The notes: generated by a model not told the origin, from the sequence alone. A DNA stretch of 64,000 nucleotides from Pseudogemmatithrix spongiicola (GCF_030623445.1 NZ_CP130613.1:2232001-2296000); one strand, 5' to 3'. Shown: positions 8,857 through 17,644, numbered from the stretch's first letter. Numbers and translations are program-made.

Positions 8857-9918
8857 GTGCCGATTCTCCCGCTCTACGGTCATGAGGCGATGCGCGAGCA
8901 GCTCGCCGCACAGATGGATCGCGGCGTGCTGCCGGCCTCGCTGCTGCTGCATGGCCCCGCGGGCATCGGCAAGCAGCGTTTGGCCCTCTGGATGGCGCAG
9001 CGCCTGCTCTGCGGCGGCGCGACGGCCAAGCCTTGCGACGAGTGCCAGCACTGCCGCTACGCCCTCGAGCTGCAGCATCCGGACCTGCACTGGATCTTCC
9101 CGCACGAGAACGTCTCCGGCTCCGCGGATTGGGAGTACGACGACCTCAAGCCGCTGCATGACGCGCGCGTCGCCGAGCGCGCAGAGGCGAAGGGGCTCTA
9201 CGCGCGCCCCGATGGCTCCTGCGGCATCTACAAGGGCGACACCAAGTACCTCAGGCACGTCGCCTCACGCTCGCCGGCGCTGGCCTCACGCAAGGTGATC
9301 ATCGTCGGCGATGCCGAGCGCATGGTGCCGCAGCAGGCGAATCCCGAGGCGGCCAACATGTTCCTCAAGCTGCTTGAGGAGCCGCCGGCAGATACCACGA
9401 TCATCCTGACGTCATCCGAACCACACGCGCTGCTGCAGACCATCCGCTCGCGCGTCGTGCAGCTGCGCGTCGCGCCGCTGCCCACGGAGGCGATGCGCGC
9501 CTTTCTTGCGGATGTGGCGGCGGCGGAGAAACTGCCCAACCTGCCGCCGGCGGAGCTGCTGCGCATCGCCGGCGGCGCCCCCGGCAAGTTGCTCGGCGGC
9601 GACGATCAGCAGGTCGCCATGGACCGCGCGCGCAAGTTGCTCGCCGCCGCCGACGGCGGGGCCGAACAGCGCTTTCGCGCCGCATTCACGTCCGGCACGT
9701 CCAAGGCGCGCGGGGCCTTCAGCGACGTGCTCGATGCCCTGAGCGTCGTCGTGCACGAGCGCGTCCGTGACGCCGCGGCGCGGGGCGACGAACCCGCCGC
9801 GCGCCGGGCCGCGAAGGTCATGCCGCTCATCGAAGACGCCAAGCTCGCCGCGGCCGGCAATGCCAATCCGCAGGTCGTGACCGCACAGTTGCTCGAATCC
9901 ATCGCGGAGCTGCGCTGA
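8857..9918 (+). CDS. holB: DNA polymerase III delta' subunit
   Basis: 353-residue clamp-loader subunit. The P-loop GPAGIGKQ (33-40) has Gln at the last position, and the zinc module cysteines are at 52, 60, 63 and 66 (CDECQHC). [25 protein letters not shown] and [11 protein letters not shown] are the standard delta' segments of the AAA+ core. The GTG at 8857 is chosen because homology begins at once ([15 protein letters not shown]). A 45-residue insert after the zinc module ([18 protein letters not shown]...) enlarges it. The stop overlaps the moaC start (TGATG). Confidence 0.93.
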   Translation: MPILPLYGHEAMREQLAAQMDRGVLPASLLLHGPAGIGKQRLALWMAQRLLCGGATAKPCDECQHCRYALELQHPDLHWIFPHENVSGSADWEYDDLKPLHDARVAERAEAKGLYARPDGSCGIYKGDTKYLRHVASRSPALASRKVIIVGDAERMVPQQANPEAANMFLKLLEEPPADTTIILTSSEPHALLQTIRSRVVQLRVAPLPTEAMRAFLADVAAAEKLPNLPPAELLRIAGGAPGKLLGGDDQQVAMDRARKLLAAADGGAEQRFRAAFTSGTSKARGAFSDVLDALSVVVHERVRDAAARGDEPAARRAAKVMPLIEDAKLAAAGNANPQVVTAQLLESIAELR

Positions 9919-10373
9919 TGTCCAAGAACCTCTCGCACGTCAACGCGGCCGGTGAGGCGTCGATGGTCGACGTCAGCGCCAAGCCCAGCGTACCACGCCT
10001 CGCCCGTGCCGCGGGCGAGATCGTCATGAGCACGGAGGCCTACGCCAAGGTGCGCGATGCGCAGCTTCCCAAGGGCGACGTGCTCGGCACCGCGCGCATC
10101 GCCGGCGTGATGGCCGCCAAGAAGACCGCCGAGCTGATTCCGCTCTGCCATCCGCTGGCGCTCACCGATGTGCAGGTGGTCTTCGCGCTCGACGAATCGC
10201 TGCCCGGCGTGCGCTGCGAGGCGACGGCCCGCACGGTCGGGCCCACGGGTGTGGAGATGGAGGCGCTGACCGCGGTGAGCGTCGCGCTGCTCACCGTCTA
10301 CGACATGGCCAAGGCGGTGGACAGCGCGATGGTGATCCAGCGGGTGCGGCTCGAGGAGAAGCGGAAGGGCTGA
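9918..10373 (+). CDS. moaC: MoaC, cyclic pyranopterin monophosphate synthase
   Basis: 151-residue enzyme of molybdenum-cofactor synthesis, acting after MoaA. Motifs: [11 protein letters not shown] at the N-terminus, [27 protein letters not shown] (the conserved histidine) and [18 protein letters not shown]. The usual Cys in YDMCKA is Ala here. Its start overlaps the holB stop by one base, so the two are co-translated; no other Mo-cofactor gene is nearby. Confidence 0.96.
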   Translation: MSKNLSHVNAAGEASMVDVSAKPSVPRLARAAGEIVMSTEAYAKVRDAQLPKGDVLGTARIAGVMAAKKTAELIPLCHPLALTDVQVVFALDESLPGVRCEATARTVGPTGVEMEALTAVSVALLTVYDMAKAVDSAMVIQRVRLEEKRKG

Positions 10374-10379
10374 CCGCGC

Positions 10380-11807
10380 TCAGCGCACCCGCAGCCGCTG
10401 CCCAGGCCGGATCACATCGCTCCGCATGCGGTTCCAGCGCTTGATCTGCGCGACCGTCGTGCCATGCCGCCGCGCGATCGCGCCCAGCGTGTCCCCGCGC
10501 CGCACCGTGTAGCTCGCCGAGGCGCCATAGCGCTCGACGCTGGGATTCGGCACGTCGCGCGCCGCCGCGACCACATCGCGCCGCGGCACGAGGATGCGCT
10601 GGCCGGCATGCAGGTTCCCGTTGCTCAGGCGCGTGGCCTGCGGGTTATACCAGTTGAGTTCCTTCGCCGTCAGTCCGTTGGCGCGGGCGATCCGCGTGAT
10701 GAAGTCGCCGTCGCGCGTCACGTGGCGCTTCGTGGCCGTGCGTTGCTCCTCGGGGAGCGCGGCGAACGCGGAGTCGAAGCCCTCCGCGGTGCCGACCGGC
10801 ACGCGCAGCCACACGGCGGCGCCGGTCGGCGGCGTCATGCCACGCAGGTACTGCGGGTTGTAGTCGCGGATCGTGTCGAGCGGCACACCGGTCACCGTGG
10901 CGACCGCGGCCAGCGGCACGTTCGACTCGACCTGCACCGAATCGAAGGTCCACGGGGTCGTGGCTCGCACATCGATGCCGTAGCGCGCCGGATCCTTGCC
11001 CACGAGGGCTGCGGCGATGAGCTTCGGCACGTAGTCGCGCGTCTCGGGCCGCAGTGCGCGGGTGTTGTCCCGCAGGGCAAAGAACAAGTCGTCACCCGCT
11101 GCGCCCTCGAGCGCCTCGGCGTGCGCGTTGAGCCCGCGCTGCACGCGACCGGGGCCGCCGTTGTAGGCCGCCGACGCCAGGTAGATCGAGCCGAAGGTCT
11201 CGCGCAGTTCGTTGAGATACGCGACCGCGCCCTCCGTGGAGCGCACCGGGTCACGCCGCTCGTCCACCCACCAATCCACCCGCAAGCCCACGCCACGCGC
11301 CGTGGTGGTCATGAACTGCCACATCCCCACGGCTGCCGCGATCGAATACGCATGCGGGTCATACCAGCTCTCGATCAACGAGAGATAGATCATGTCTTCC
11401 GGCAGGCCACCCGCGCGCAGGCGTTCGCGAATCATCGGCGCGTAACGGCCCTGCCGTTCCATCGCGAGTTCGAACGAGGCCTTGAGCGGGCCCGAGAAGC
11501 GGCCCACGAAGTATTCGACCCGCTCATGCGACTCGTAGGGTGCGACTTCGATGTCCCACGCCGGCGGCGGGCTGCTCGGCTCCGCCGCAGCATCTTCGAC
11601 GGCCGGTCCGGTCGACTCCGGGTCAGCGGCATCCTCCGCGCTCGCGACCGCGCGGGAGGTGGGCAACAGGACTTCGACCGCCACGGGCGTCCCCGCCGTC
11701 GACGCGGAGGTGGCCGGCGCCGGCGCGGTCCGCGGCAACAGGCCGGCCCGGCCGCAGGCCACGAGCGCGAGCAGGCTCAGGGCGAGCCATGTCCTGGATA
11801 TCGTCAT
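10380..11807 (-). CDS. MltD-like membrane-bound lytic transglycosylase, lipoprotein
   Basis: 475-residue murein hydrolase that cuts the glycan strand to 1,6-anhydromuropeptides. The start at 11807 gives a lipoprotein signal with lipobox LVAC (Cys18). A proline/alanine-rich linker (about 22-85) precedes the SLT domain; the catalytic Glu146 is in LSLIESWYDPHA and AAAVGMWQFM and SAAYNGGPGRV follow. Two LysM peptidoglycan-binding domains end the protein (about 375-420 and 430-475; YTVRRGDTLGAIARRHGTT). Convergent with moaC, six bases between stops. Confidence 0.95.
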   Translation of the reverse strand: MTISRTWLALSLLALVACGRAGLLPRTAPAPATSASTAGTPVAVEVLLPTSRAVASAEDAADPESTGPAVEDAAAEPSSPPPAWDIEVAPYESHERVEYFVGRFSGPLKASFELAMERQGRYAPMIRERLRAGGLPEDMIYLSLIESWYDPHAYSIAAAVGMWQFMTTTARGVGLRVDWWVDERRDPVRSTEGAVAYLNELRETFGSIYLASAAYNGGPGRVQRGLNAHAEALEGAAGDDLFFALRDNTRALRPETRDYVPKLIAAALVGKDPARYGIDVRATTPWTFDSVQVESNVPLAAVATVTGVPLDTIRDYNPQYLRGMTPPTGAAVWLRVPVGTAEGFDSAFAALPEEQRTATKRHVTRDGDFITRIARANGLTAKELNWYNPQATRLSNGNLHAGQRILVPRRDVVAAARDVPNPSVERYGASASYTVRRGDTLGAIARRHGTTVAQIKRWNRMRSDVIRPGQRLRVR

Positions 11808-11991
11808 GCGCGTTCCCAGCGGGTGGTGAGACCCCCGAAACGCGCGGGGGTGTCCAGACGGCCCAACCGACGCAAAATGCGGCGCCGGGGCCAGGTGTGC
11901 TACCCCGAAGGACGATTTGGATGGCTTCGGGGACACGATGTATCCCGAGGCCGACATGGGCGCGCGTCCTGCACCGCGTCCGGCCGCGGCA

Positions 11992-12522
11992 TCACCACGC
12001 CCCGAGGACCAGCGCGGCCGTCGCCAGCGCGATCGCCTGCCCGGCGAGCACGTCGCCGGGATAATGGACGCCGAGGCGCACGCGCGACCAGCCGACGAGG
12101 CCCGAGAGCAGCAGCAGCGGCCACGCGAAGCTCGGATACGCCACCGCGTACACCGCCGCGACGCTCATCACCGCGCAGCTGTGGCCGCTCGGGAAGGAGA
12201 ACTTGTCGGGCACCGCCACGTGCGAGTGGTCGAGCACGCGCACCGTCGGTCGCTCGCGGAGCACGCCGCGCTTGATCACCTGCACCACGAGGTGCGAGAG
12301 GGTCAGCGCCCAGGCCGCCTTGATGGCCACCAACTGGAGCGCCGCGCCGGCGAAGAGCATCGGCAGCAGCACCGCGAGGATCGTGACCCGCGCGCCGCCG
12401 ACATGCGTCAGCACCCGCCACGCGCGGGTCGCGCGGAGCGGCGTGCGGTCGCTGATGACCCAGCGCAGGAAGAGCGCGCGGTCACGGGCGTCGAGGCGGG
12501 TGATCAATGGAGCTCGCATCAT
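11992..12522 (-). CDS. PAP2-family membrane phosphatase
   Basis: 176-residue integral membrane phosphatase. All three PAP2 signatures are visible: KRGVLRERP (about 84-92), PSGHS (112-116) and SRVRLGVHYPGDV (about 144-156), with four to five hydrophobic segments. Such enzymes dephosphorylate phosphatidate, undecaprenyl diphosphate or similar lipid phosphates. The gene is divergent from a family-4 glycosyltransferase of the type that uses diacylglycerol, and the shared 268-base region has two phosphate-box-like repeats (12569-12585 and 12739-12766). Phosphatidate phosphatase in lipid remodelling is therefore the favoured role, as inference; undecaprenyl-diphosphate recycling is the alternative. 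Confidence 0.9.
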   Translation of the reverse strand: MMRAPLITRLDARDRALFLRWVISDRTPLRATRAWRVLTHVGGARVTILAVLLPMLFAGAALQLVAIKAAWALTLSHLVVQVIKRGVLRERPTVRVLDHSHVAVPDKFSFPSGHSCAVMSVAAVYAVAYPSFAWPLLLLSGLVGWSRVRLGVHYPGDVLAGQAIALATAALVLGAW

Positions 12523-12568
12523 GATGCTGAAACCTCAGGTTGGTGTGTCGCGGACACCCGTCGGCTCG

Positions 12569-12585
12569 GCAACGGCTCGGTAACG
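12569..12585 (-). promoter_or_regulatory. Candidate Pho box upstream of the PAP2 gene
   Basis: On the minus strand the site reads CGTTAC-N5-CGTTGC, the two hexamers 11 bases apart, and lies 46 bases from the PAP2 start. The plus strand shows it as an 11-base direct repeat, GGCTCGGCAAC then GGCTCGGTAAC (12563-12584). It has the same two hexamers as the site upstream of the TonB-dependent receptor (44090-44106). Confidence 0.45.
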
Positions 12586-12738
12586 TCCAGCCTACGCGGC
12601 GGCGACGGCCGGGGCGGCCTCGAAGGCCCGGACCATGGCGCGCCCGGCATGACTCTCCGGTTGGGGGACGCCTAAGGCCCAACAGATCGTCGCGGATTCG
12701 TCACGGCGCGCCCACGTTCGTCCTACGGCGCAGCCACT

Positions 12739-12766
12739 CGTGACCGCGCCGTCACACCACGGTTAC
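12739..12766 (+). promoter_or_regulatory. Candidate Pho box (three phased half-sites) upstream of the glycosyltransferase
   Basis: CGTGAC (12739-12744), CGTCAC (12750-12755) and GGTTAC (12761-12766) follow each other with an exact 11-base period. Ten bases later a -10-like GAGCTT (12777-12782) precedes the ATG at 12791. In OmpR-type phosphate promoters the box replaces the -35 and ends about ten bases before the -10, which this arrangement matches. Confidence 0.5.
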
Positions 12767-12790
12767 GAGGGCCCGAGAGCTTCCGCGCGC

Positions 12791-13846
12791 ATGCGTATCC
12801 TTTTCTGCACGGACACCTATCCCCCACAGGTCAACGGCGTCAGCGTCGTCACGGCACTGTCCGTGCAGGGCCTGCGCGAACGCGGCTGGGAGGTCGAGGT
12901 CATCGCCCCGCGGTATCCCGAGGGGGATGCCGACATCTTCGGGCCCGGCGTGAGCCACGCGCAGGTGACCAGCATTCCCTCCGTGCCGCTGCCGGGGTAT
13001 CGCGACATCCGGCTCGCGGCGCCGGCGCGCGGCAGCGTGCGCGACGTCGTCGACCGCTTCACGCCTGACATCGTGCACAGCGCCACGGAGTTCGTGATCG
13101 GGCGCATGGGCCAGCGCGCGGCGCGCGATCGCGGGCTCGTGGTCACCACCTCGTACCACACCGACTTCGCCAAGTACACGTCGTCCTACGGCGTGCCCTT
13201 CCTGCGCGGGCCGGTGCAGCGGTGGATTCGCCGCTTCCACGCCCACGCGGCGCGCATCTTCACGCCGTCCGAACCGTCGCGCCAGGACCTGCTGGCCCTC
13301 GGACTCACGGACGTCGAGGTCTGGGGCCGCGGCGTCGATGACGTGCTCTTCCACCCGTCCAAGCGCGCGCTCGCGCTGCGTCAGCGGCACTCGCTCGGCA
13401 ACGCGTTCACCTTCCTGCACGTGGGGCGCCTCGCGCCGGAAAAGGGCGTCGACGTGCTGCTCGAGGCGTTCCGCCAAGTGGAGGCCGCGCTCGGCGCCGA
13501 GCACGTGAAGTTCGTCGTCGCCGGCGCGGGGCCCAGCCTCGAGGCGCTGCGCGCGCAGGCCCCGAAGAACGTCACCTTTCTCGGCAACCTCGATCGCACG
13601 CGTGAACTTCCGGCGCTCTACGCCAGCGCCGATGCCTTCCTCTTCGCGAGCACCACCGAGACGCTGGGCCTCGTCGTCCTCGAGGCGATGGCGTCAGGCC
13701 TGCCGGTGATCGCGACGCCCGCCGGCGGTGTGGCCGATAACCTGCGCGATGGCGCGCGGCACTGGGCCGAGCGCCGCACCTGGGCGATGGAGCTCGATCG
13801 CCTCGACGCGTCCTACCGCGAGCTGCTCAGGCCAGCGGCAAGGTAA
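12791..13846 (+). CDS. Family-4 (GT4) glycosyltransferase with a shortened C-terminal domain
   Basis: 351-residue glycosyltransferase similar in layout to SqdX and MgtA-type glycolipid or mannosyl transferases: FCTDTYPPQVNGVSVV (5-20), TTSYHTDFAKYTSSYG (119-134), VGRLAPEKGVDVLLEAF (211-227) and the nucleotide-sugar E-x7-E motif ETLGLVVLE (Glu290, Glu298). After PAGGVADNLRDG (309-321) the sequence passes straight to ARHWAERRTW; family members carry about 40-45 residues here (NGLLVPPGD and a helix), so an in-frame deletion near base 13750 is likely. Start at 12791 because homology begins there. Its 3' end overlaps the convergent histidine kinase by 20 bases. Confidence 0.87.
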   Translation: MRILFCTDTYPPQVNGVSVVTALSVQGLRERGWEVEVIAPRYPEGDADIFGPGVSHAQVTSIPSVPLPGYRDIRLAAPARGSVRDVVDRFTPDIVHSATEFVIGRMGQRAARDRGLVVTTSYHTDFAKYTSSYGVPFLRGPVQRWIRRFHAHAARIFTPSEPSRQDLLALGLTDVEVWGRGVDDVLFHPSKRALALRQRHSLGNAFTFLHVGRLAPEKGVDVLLEAFRQVEAALGAEHVKFVVAGAGPSLEALRAQAPKNVTFLGNLDRTRELPALYASADAFLFASTTETLGLVVLEAMASGLPVIATPAGGVADNLRDGARHWAERRTWAMELDRLDASYRELLRPAAR

Positions 13847-15668
13847 AGCGGAAGCTGCTGCCCTTGCCCACGATGCTCTCGGCCCAGAGCGTGCCGCCAT
13901 GGGCCTCGACGATGCCGCGGGCGATGGCCAAGCCGAGGCCCGTGCCGCCCTTGGGCGCGTTGCGCCGCACGGTCCAGTAGCGCTCGAAGATCCGCGGGAG
14001 CTCGGAGGGCGGGATCCCCGCGCCGTTGTCGTGCACCGCGACTTCGACGTGGCCTCCGACGCGACGGGCCCCGACACGCACGCTGCCCCCGCGGTCCGTG
14101 AACCGCAGCGCGTTCCCCAAGAGGTTGGCGAGCACCTGCACGACGCGTTGCTCGTCGCCGATGACCTCCGGCAGCGGCGACGGCTCGTCCAGCGCCAGCG
14201 CGACGCCGCGCTCGGCGGCATCGCGCCGGAAGAGTTCCATGGCCTGCGCCAGTACCGGCGGAAGGGCCAAGGCACGGCGCTCGATGTTGAGCCGCCCCAG
14301 CTCGATGCTCGCCACGTCCAGCAGGTCGCGGATCATCCGCTGGGTGAGATCGGTCGAGTCGGCGATGGTCGTCACCAGCGCGCGACGCTCGGTGTCATCG
14401 GCCGGAGTCGCCGCCAGGAGCGCGCGGGCGCACATGCCGATGGCCGAGATGGGATTGCGCAGGTCGTGCGACACCACGCCGAGCGCATGGTCCCGCGCGA
14501 TCGTCGCTTGCTGCGCCGTCTCGTAGAGGCGCGCGTTGTCGAGCGCGAATGCGGCGCGCAGCGCCAGCTCCTTGGCGCTCGTGATCTCGGCGTCGCTGAA
14601 CGCGCGGCCTGCCGACGTGCGGAAGATCGAGAGCACGCCCAGCACGTGTTCGCGCGCCACCAACGGCAGCAGGAGCACGGCGCGCACCTGCATCGCCTTG
14701 GCGCGCGCGAACTCCTCCGCCGAGTCCGTATGCGCCTCAAGCCACTCGTCGTCCACGTTTGGCACGTGCTCCACCTGCGCCCGCCGGAACACGTCCACCA
14801 CGCGTGACGGCGAATCCATGTCGATGCGCTGCTCGGCCATCTGCGCGAGCAGGGCGGCCAGCGCGGGGTCCGATGGCGTCGAGACGACGCGTCGCAGGCT
14901 CCCGCCGCCGGCCTGCACGTCCAGCACCGCGCCGTCCGCCAGCCAGCCGACGGGCAGCTGCACGATGGTCCGCTCGGTCCCCGCCACTTCCAGCGTCTCA
15001 CCCAGCACCGCCACGGCATGCGTCAGCCGCTGCTGCGCCTCCTCGCGCCGGTGCCGATCCGTCACGTCGCGCAGCAGCACGGTGTAGATGCGCTCGCCCG
15101 AGGCGAGCACCAGCTTGGAGATCGACGCCTCGGCGGGAAACTCGCTGCCGTCGCGCCGAAGCCCGGAGATGGCGCGGCGCTCACCCATCTGCCGGGAGCG
15201 CTCGGCGGCCATGCCGAATCCGTGCACGAACTGCCCGTGGCCTTTCCGGTGCCGCTCGGGGAGCAAGAAGGCCAGCTCCCGGCCCAGCGCCTCCGACGCG
15301 GACCAGCCGAAGATACGTTCGGCGCCGGAGTTGAAGTGCACGATGCGTTGCCGATCGTCCACGGAGATGATGGCGTCAGCGGCGATCTCGAGGATGCCCG
15401 AGAATTTCGCTTCGCTGGCGCGCAGCGCTGCCTCGACGGCCGCGCGGCGCGTGATGTCGTCATGCAGGCTGGCGTAGGCCAGCCACGCGAGCACCACGGC
15501 GAGGATCATCAGGATGATCACCAGCGCCTGCGCGAGACGCAGCGCCGGATCGTCCATGCCCCCGGCAAAGGCGCGGCGCGTCGCGGCGAGCGTCACGCTC
15601 CCCACGAGCAGCAGCGCCACCACCCCGGCGCCGACGATCAGGCGCAGCTTGGATTGCGTCGAGACCAT
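13827..15668 (-). CDS. Membrane sensor histidine kinase with PAS and GAF domains
   Basis: 613-residue kinase. Two membrane segments (about residues 10-28 and 44-66) with almost no periplasmic loop are followed by a PAS domain (about 80-205, FSGILEIAADAIISVDDRQRIVHFN), a GAF domain (about 220-375), a HisKA helix with phospho-acceptor His in VVSHDLRNPIS (about 395) and a HATPase with N box (NLLGNALRFTD) and G boxes (DNGAGIPPSELPRIFERYW, GGTGLGLAIARGIVEAHGG). It probably phosphorylates the NarL-type regulator encoded 72 bases upstream on the same strand. Signal unknown. Confidence 0.95.
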   Translation of the reverse strand: MVSTQSKLRLIVGAGVVALLLVGSVTLAATRRAFAGGMDDPALRLAQALVIILMILAVVLAWLAYASLHDDITRRAAVEAALRASEAKFSGILEIAADAIISVDDRQRIVHFNSGAERIFGWSASEALGRELAFLLPERHRKGHGQFVHGFGMAAERSRQMGERRAISGLRRDGSEFPAEASISKLVLASGERIYTVLLRDVTDRHRREEAQQRLTHAVAVLGETLEVAGTERTIVQLPVGWLADGAVLDVQAGGGSLRRVVSTPSDPALAALLAQMAEQRIDMDSPSRVVDVFRRAQVEHVPNVDDEWLEAHTDSAEEFARAKAMQVRAVLLLPLVAREHVLGVLSIFRTSAGRAFSDAEITSAKELALRAAFALDNARLYETAQQATIARDHALGVVSHDLRNPISAIGMCARALLAATPADDTERRALVTTIADSTDLTQRMIRDLLDVASIELGRLNIERRALALPPVLAQAMELFRRDAAERGVALALDEPSPLPEVIGDEQRVVQVLANLLGNALRFTDRGGSVRVGARRVGGHVEVAVHDNGAGIPPSELPRIFERYWTVRRNAPKGGTGLGLAIARGIVEAHGGTLWAESIVGKGSSFRFTLPLA

Positions 15669-15740
15669 CAGGCGGAATATGCGGACGGCGCGCGCCCGAT
15701 GGTACTCGGGACGCGCGCCGTCGCTCGGGGGGAACCGCGC

Positions 15741-16400
15741 TCAGGCGTGCAGCAGGCCGAGCCGCAGGGCGAACTGCACGTACTCGTGCCGGTGACTCAG
15801 GCCCAGCTTGTCCTGGATGCGCTGCTTGTACGTGTCCACCGTCTTCGGCGAGATGAACAGCCGTTCGCCGATCTCCGGCGCCGAGTACCCCTGGGCCGTC
15901 AGTCGCAGGACATCGCGCTCGCGCTCGGTGAGCTTCTCGTAGCGCGTGCGGTCCTCGTGCATCGGATCCTTGCGCTGATACCCCTTGGCGAGGATCCGCG
16001 CCGCCTCCGCCCGCACGTAGATCTCGCCGCGCGCGACCGTCCGCACCGCGTCGAGCAGCTCGCGGTCGGGGGCCGTCTTCGGCAGGAAGCCGCTCGCGCC
16101 AGCCTCGAGCATCGGCACCAAGTACTCCTCCTCCGGATGCATCGTGAGGATCAGCACCTTGGACGGAATGCCCTTCTCGATGAGCATCTTGGTGGCCTGC
16201 CCGCCATCGACTTCACCGATGGAGAGATCCATGATCACCACGTGAGGCTTCAGGCGCTCGGCCAGCGCGACCGCCTCGGGTCCGCTGGACGCCTCACCGA
16301 CGACGTGCATATCCTTCGCCGCCCCAATCACTGCCTTGAGGCCGGCGCGGACCACGCTGTGGTCATCGGCGAGGATTACGCGAATCAGGTCGTCGCTCAT
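15741..16400 (-). CDS. NarL/FixJ-family response regulator
   Basis: 219-residue two-domain regulator: receiver with acidic pair Asp12-Asp13, phospho-acceptor Asp58 (VIMDLS) and KT pair in FLPKTAPD, then a LuxR-type helix-turn-helix (LTERERDVLRLTAQGYSAPEIGERLFISPKTVDTYKQRI). The ATG at 16400 gives the normal family start MSDDLIRVILADDH. It lies upstream of the histidine kinase gene in the same direction and is divergent from the asparaginase gene; a 15-base palindrome between them is a candidate operator. Confidence 0.95.
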   Translation of the reverse strand: MSDDLIRVILADDHSVVRAGLKAVIGAAKDMHVVGEASSGPEAVALAERLKPHVVIMDLSIGEVDGGQATKMLIEKGIPSKVLILTMHPEEEYLVPMLEAGASGFLPKTAPDRELLDAVRTVARGEIYVRAEAARILAKGYQRKDPMHEDRTRYEKLTERERDVLRLTAQGYSAPEIGERLFISPKTVDTYKQRIQDKLGLSHRHEYVQFALRLGLLHA

Positions 16401-16458
16401 GGCGTGTAGTCTGGGGCCGGGCGCCGGCAGGGCCAATAAAGCATAGGCGGATTTTGAC

Positions 16459-16473
16459 TAGGGGAATCCCCTA
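16459..16473. promoter_or_regulatory. Palindromic candidate operator between the regulator and asparaginase genes
   Basis: TAGGGGAATCCCCTA is a perfect 7-1-7 inverted repeat in the 115-base divergent region. A -10-like TATATT follows at 16480-16485 for the asparaginase gene. The adjacent NarL-type regulator binds as a dimer in its family, so it is the natural candidate; no direct evidence. Confidence 0.45.
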
Positions 16474-16515
16474 CCCTTCTATATTGTCACACTCTCGCCC
16501 CCAGCCACGAGCCCG

Positions 16516-17631
16516 ATGCCCCGACTCCTGCTGCTGCTCGCCGTCCTGATCGGCTGTGCGGCCCACCCCGCACCGGCCAGCACACAGGCGCGTCCCGACA
16601 CGGCCAACCTGCCGAAGGTCGTCGTGATCGCCACCGGCGGCACGATCGCGGGCGTGCAGTCCGCGCCCGGCACCCTCGGGGAGTACCGCGCCGGCACGCT
16701 CACGGCCGAGCAGATCATCAGATCGGTGCCTGAACTCTCGCGGCACGCGCGCATCGAGACCGAGCAGTTCTCCAACGTCGCGAGCACGCTCATCACGCCC
16801 CAGCAGTGGATCGGCCTGTCGCGTCGCATCCACGCCGCGTTGAGCCGCGAGGATGTGGCCGGCGTCGTCGTCACGCACGGCACGGACCGGCTGGAAGAGA
16901 CGGCGTTCTTCCTGTATCTCACCGTGCGCTCGGAGAAGCCCGTCGCCGTGGTCGGCGCGCAGCGGCCCGCGACCGGCATCAGCCCCGACGGCCCCGTGAA
17001 CCTGCTGTCGGCGGTCCGCACCGTCGTCTCGCCGCAGGCGGTCGGCAAAGGCGTACTCGTCGTCATGGATGACCGCATCCTCTCGGCGCGAGAGTCGCGC
17101 AAGCACTACCAGCGCGTCGGGGGCTTCGAAGGCGGCGACATGGGCACACTGGGCATCGTCGGCAACGGCGACCCGGAGTTCTTCTTCGCGCCGGTGCGCC
17201 GCCGCGGACCGCGCAGCGAGTTCGACGTCCTGCGGATCGACTCGCTGCCGGCGGTGGACCTCACGGTCTCGTACCCCGGCGGCCGCGGCCCGCGCTACGA
17301 CACCTTGCCCGCCGGCATCGTCGTCACGACCACCGGCTTCACCCGCGCCGAGCAGGCCACGTTCCGTCAGCTGCGGCAGCGCGGCGTCGTGGTCGTCACG
17401 GCGTTCCCCTCGGGCGACAACGTCGCGGCGGGACGGCAGAACCCGCCGTCCTCGGATTCCACACGCGTGCCGGTCACGCCAGAAGACTCGGCGCGTGTCG
17501 CCGAACGCAACGCCCCACCGACAGTGGGCGTGCAGCATCTGACGCCGCAGAAGGCCCGCATCCTGCTGATGCTCGCGCTGACCATCACCCGCGACCCCGT
17601 CGAGATCCAGCGGATGTTCCGCGAGTACTGA
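16516..17631 (+). CDS. L-asparaginase, lipoprotein
   Basis: 371-residue type II-like asparaginase, hydrolysing asparagine (and often glutamine) in the periplasm. A lipoprotein signal ends in lipobox LIGC (Cys14). Both active-site threonine motifs are present: ATGGTIAG (Thr40) and VVTHGTDRLEET, followed by RPATGISPDGPVNLLSAV, a close match to the family. The C-terminal region has a less typical proline/serine-rich insert (AGRQNPPSSDSTRVPVTPED). It is followed by a tRNA-Lys gene on the other strand. Confidence 0.93.
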   Translation: MPRLLLLLAVLIGCAAHPAPASTQARPDTANLPKVVVIATGGTIAGVQSAPGTLGEYRAGTLTAEQIIRSVPELSRHARIETEQFSNVASTLITPQQWIGLSRRIHAALSREDVAGVVVTHGTDRLEETAFFLYLTVRSEKPVAVVGAQRPATGISPDGPVNLLSAVRTVVSPQAVGKGVLVVMDDRILSARESRKHYQRVGGFEGGDMGTLGIVGNGDPEFFFAPVRRRGPRSEFDVLRIDSLPAVDLTVSYPGGRGPRYDTLPAGIVVTTTGFTRAEQATFRQLRQRGVVVVTAFPSGDNVAAGRQNPPSSDSTRVPVTPEDSARVAERNAPPTVGVQHLTPQKARILLMLALTITRDPVEIQRMFREY

Positions 17632-17644
17632 GCGCGCCTGCGGA

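Noticed and set aside
11829-11853. GACCCCCG...CGGGGGT hairpin upstream of the lytic transglycosylase
   Set aside because: Short stem in GC-rich DNA without T tract on either strand; not better than chance.
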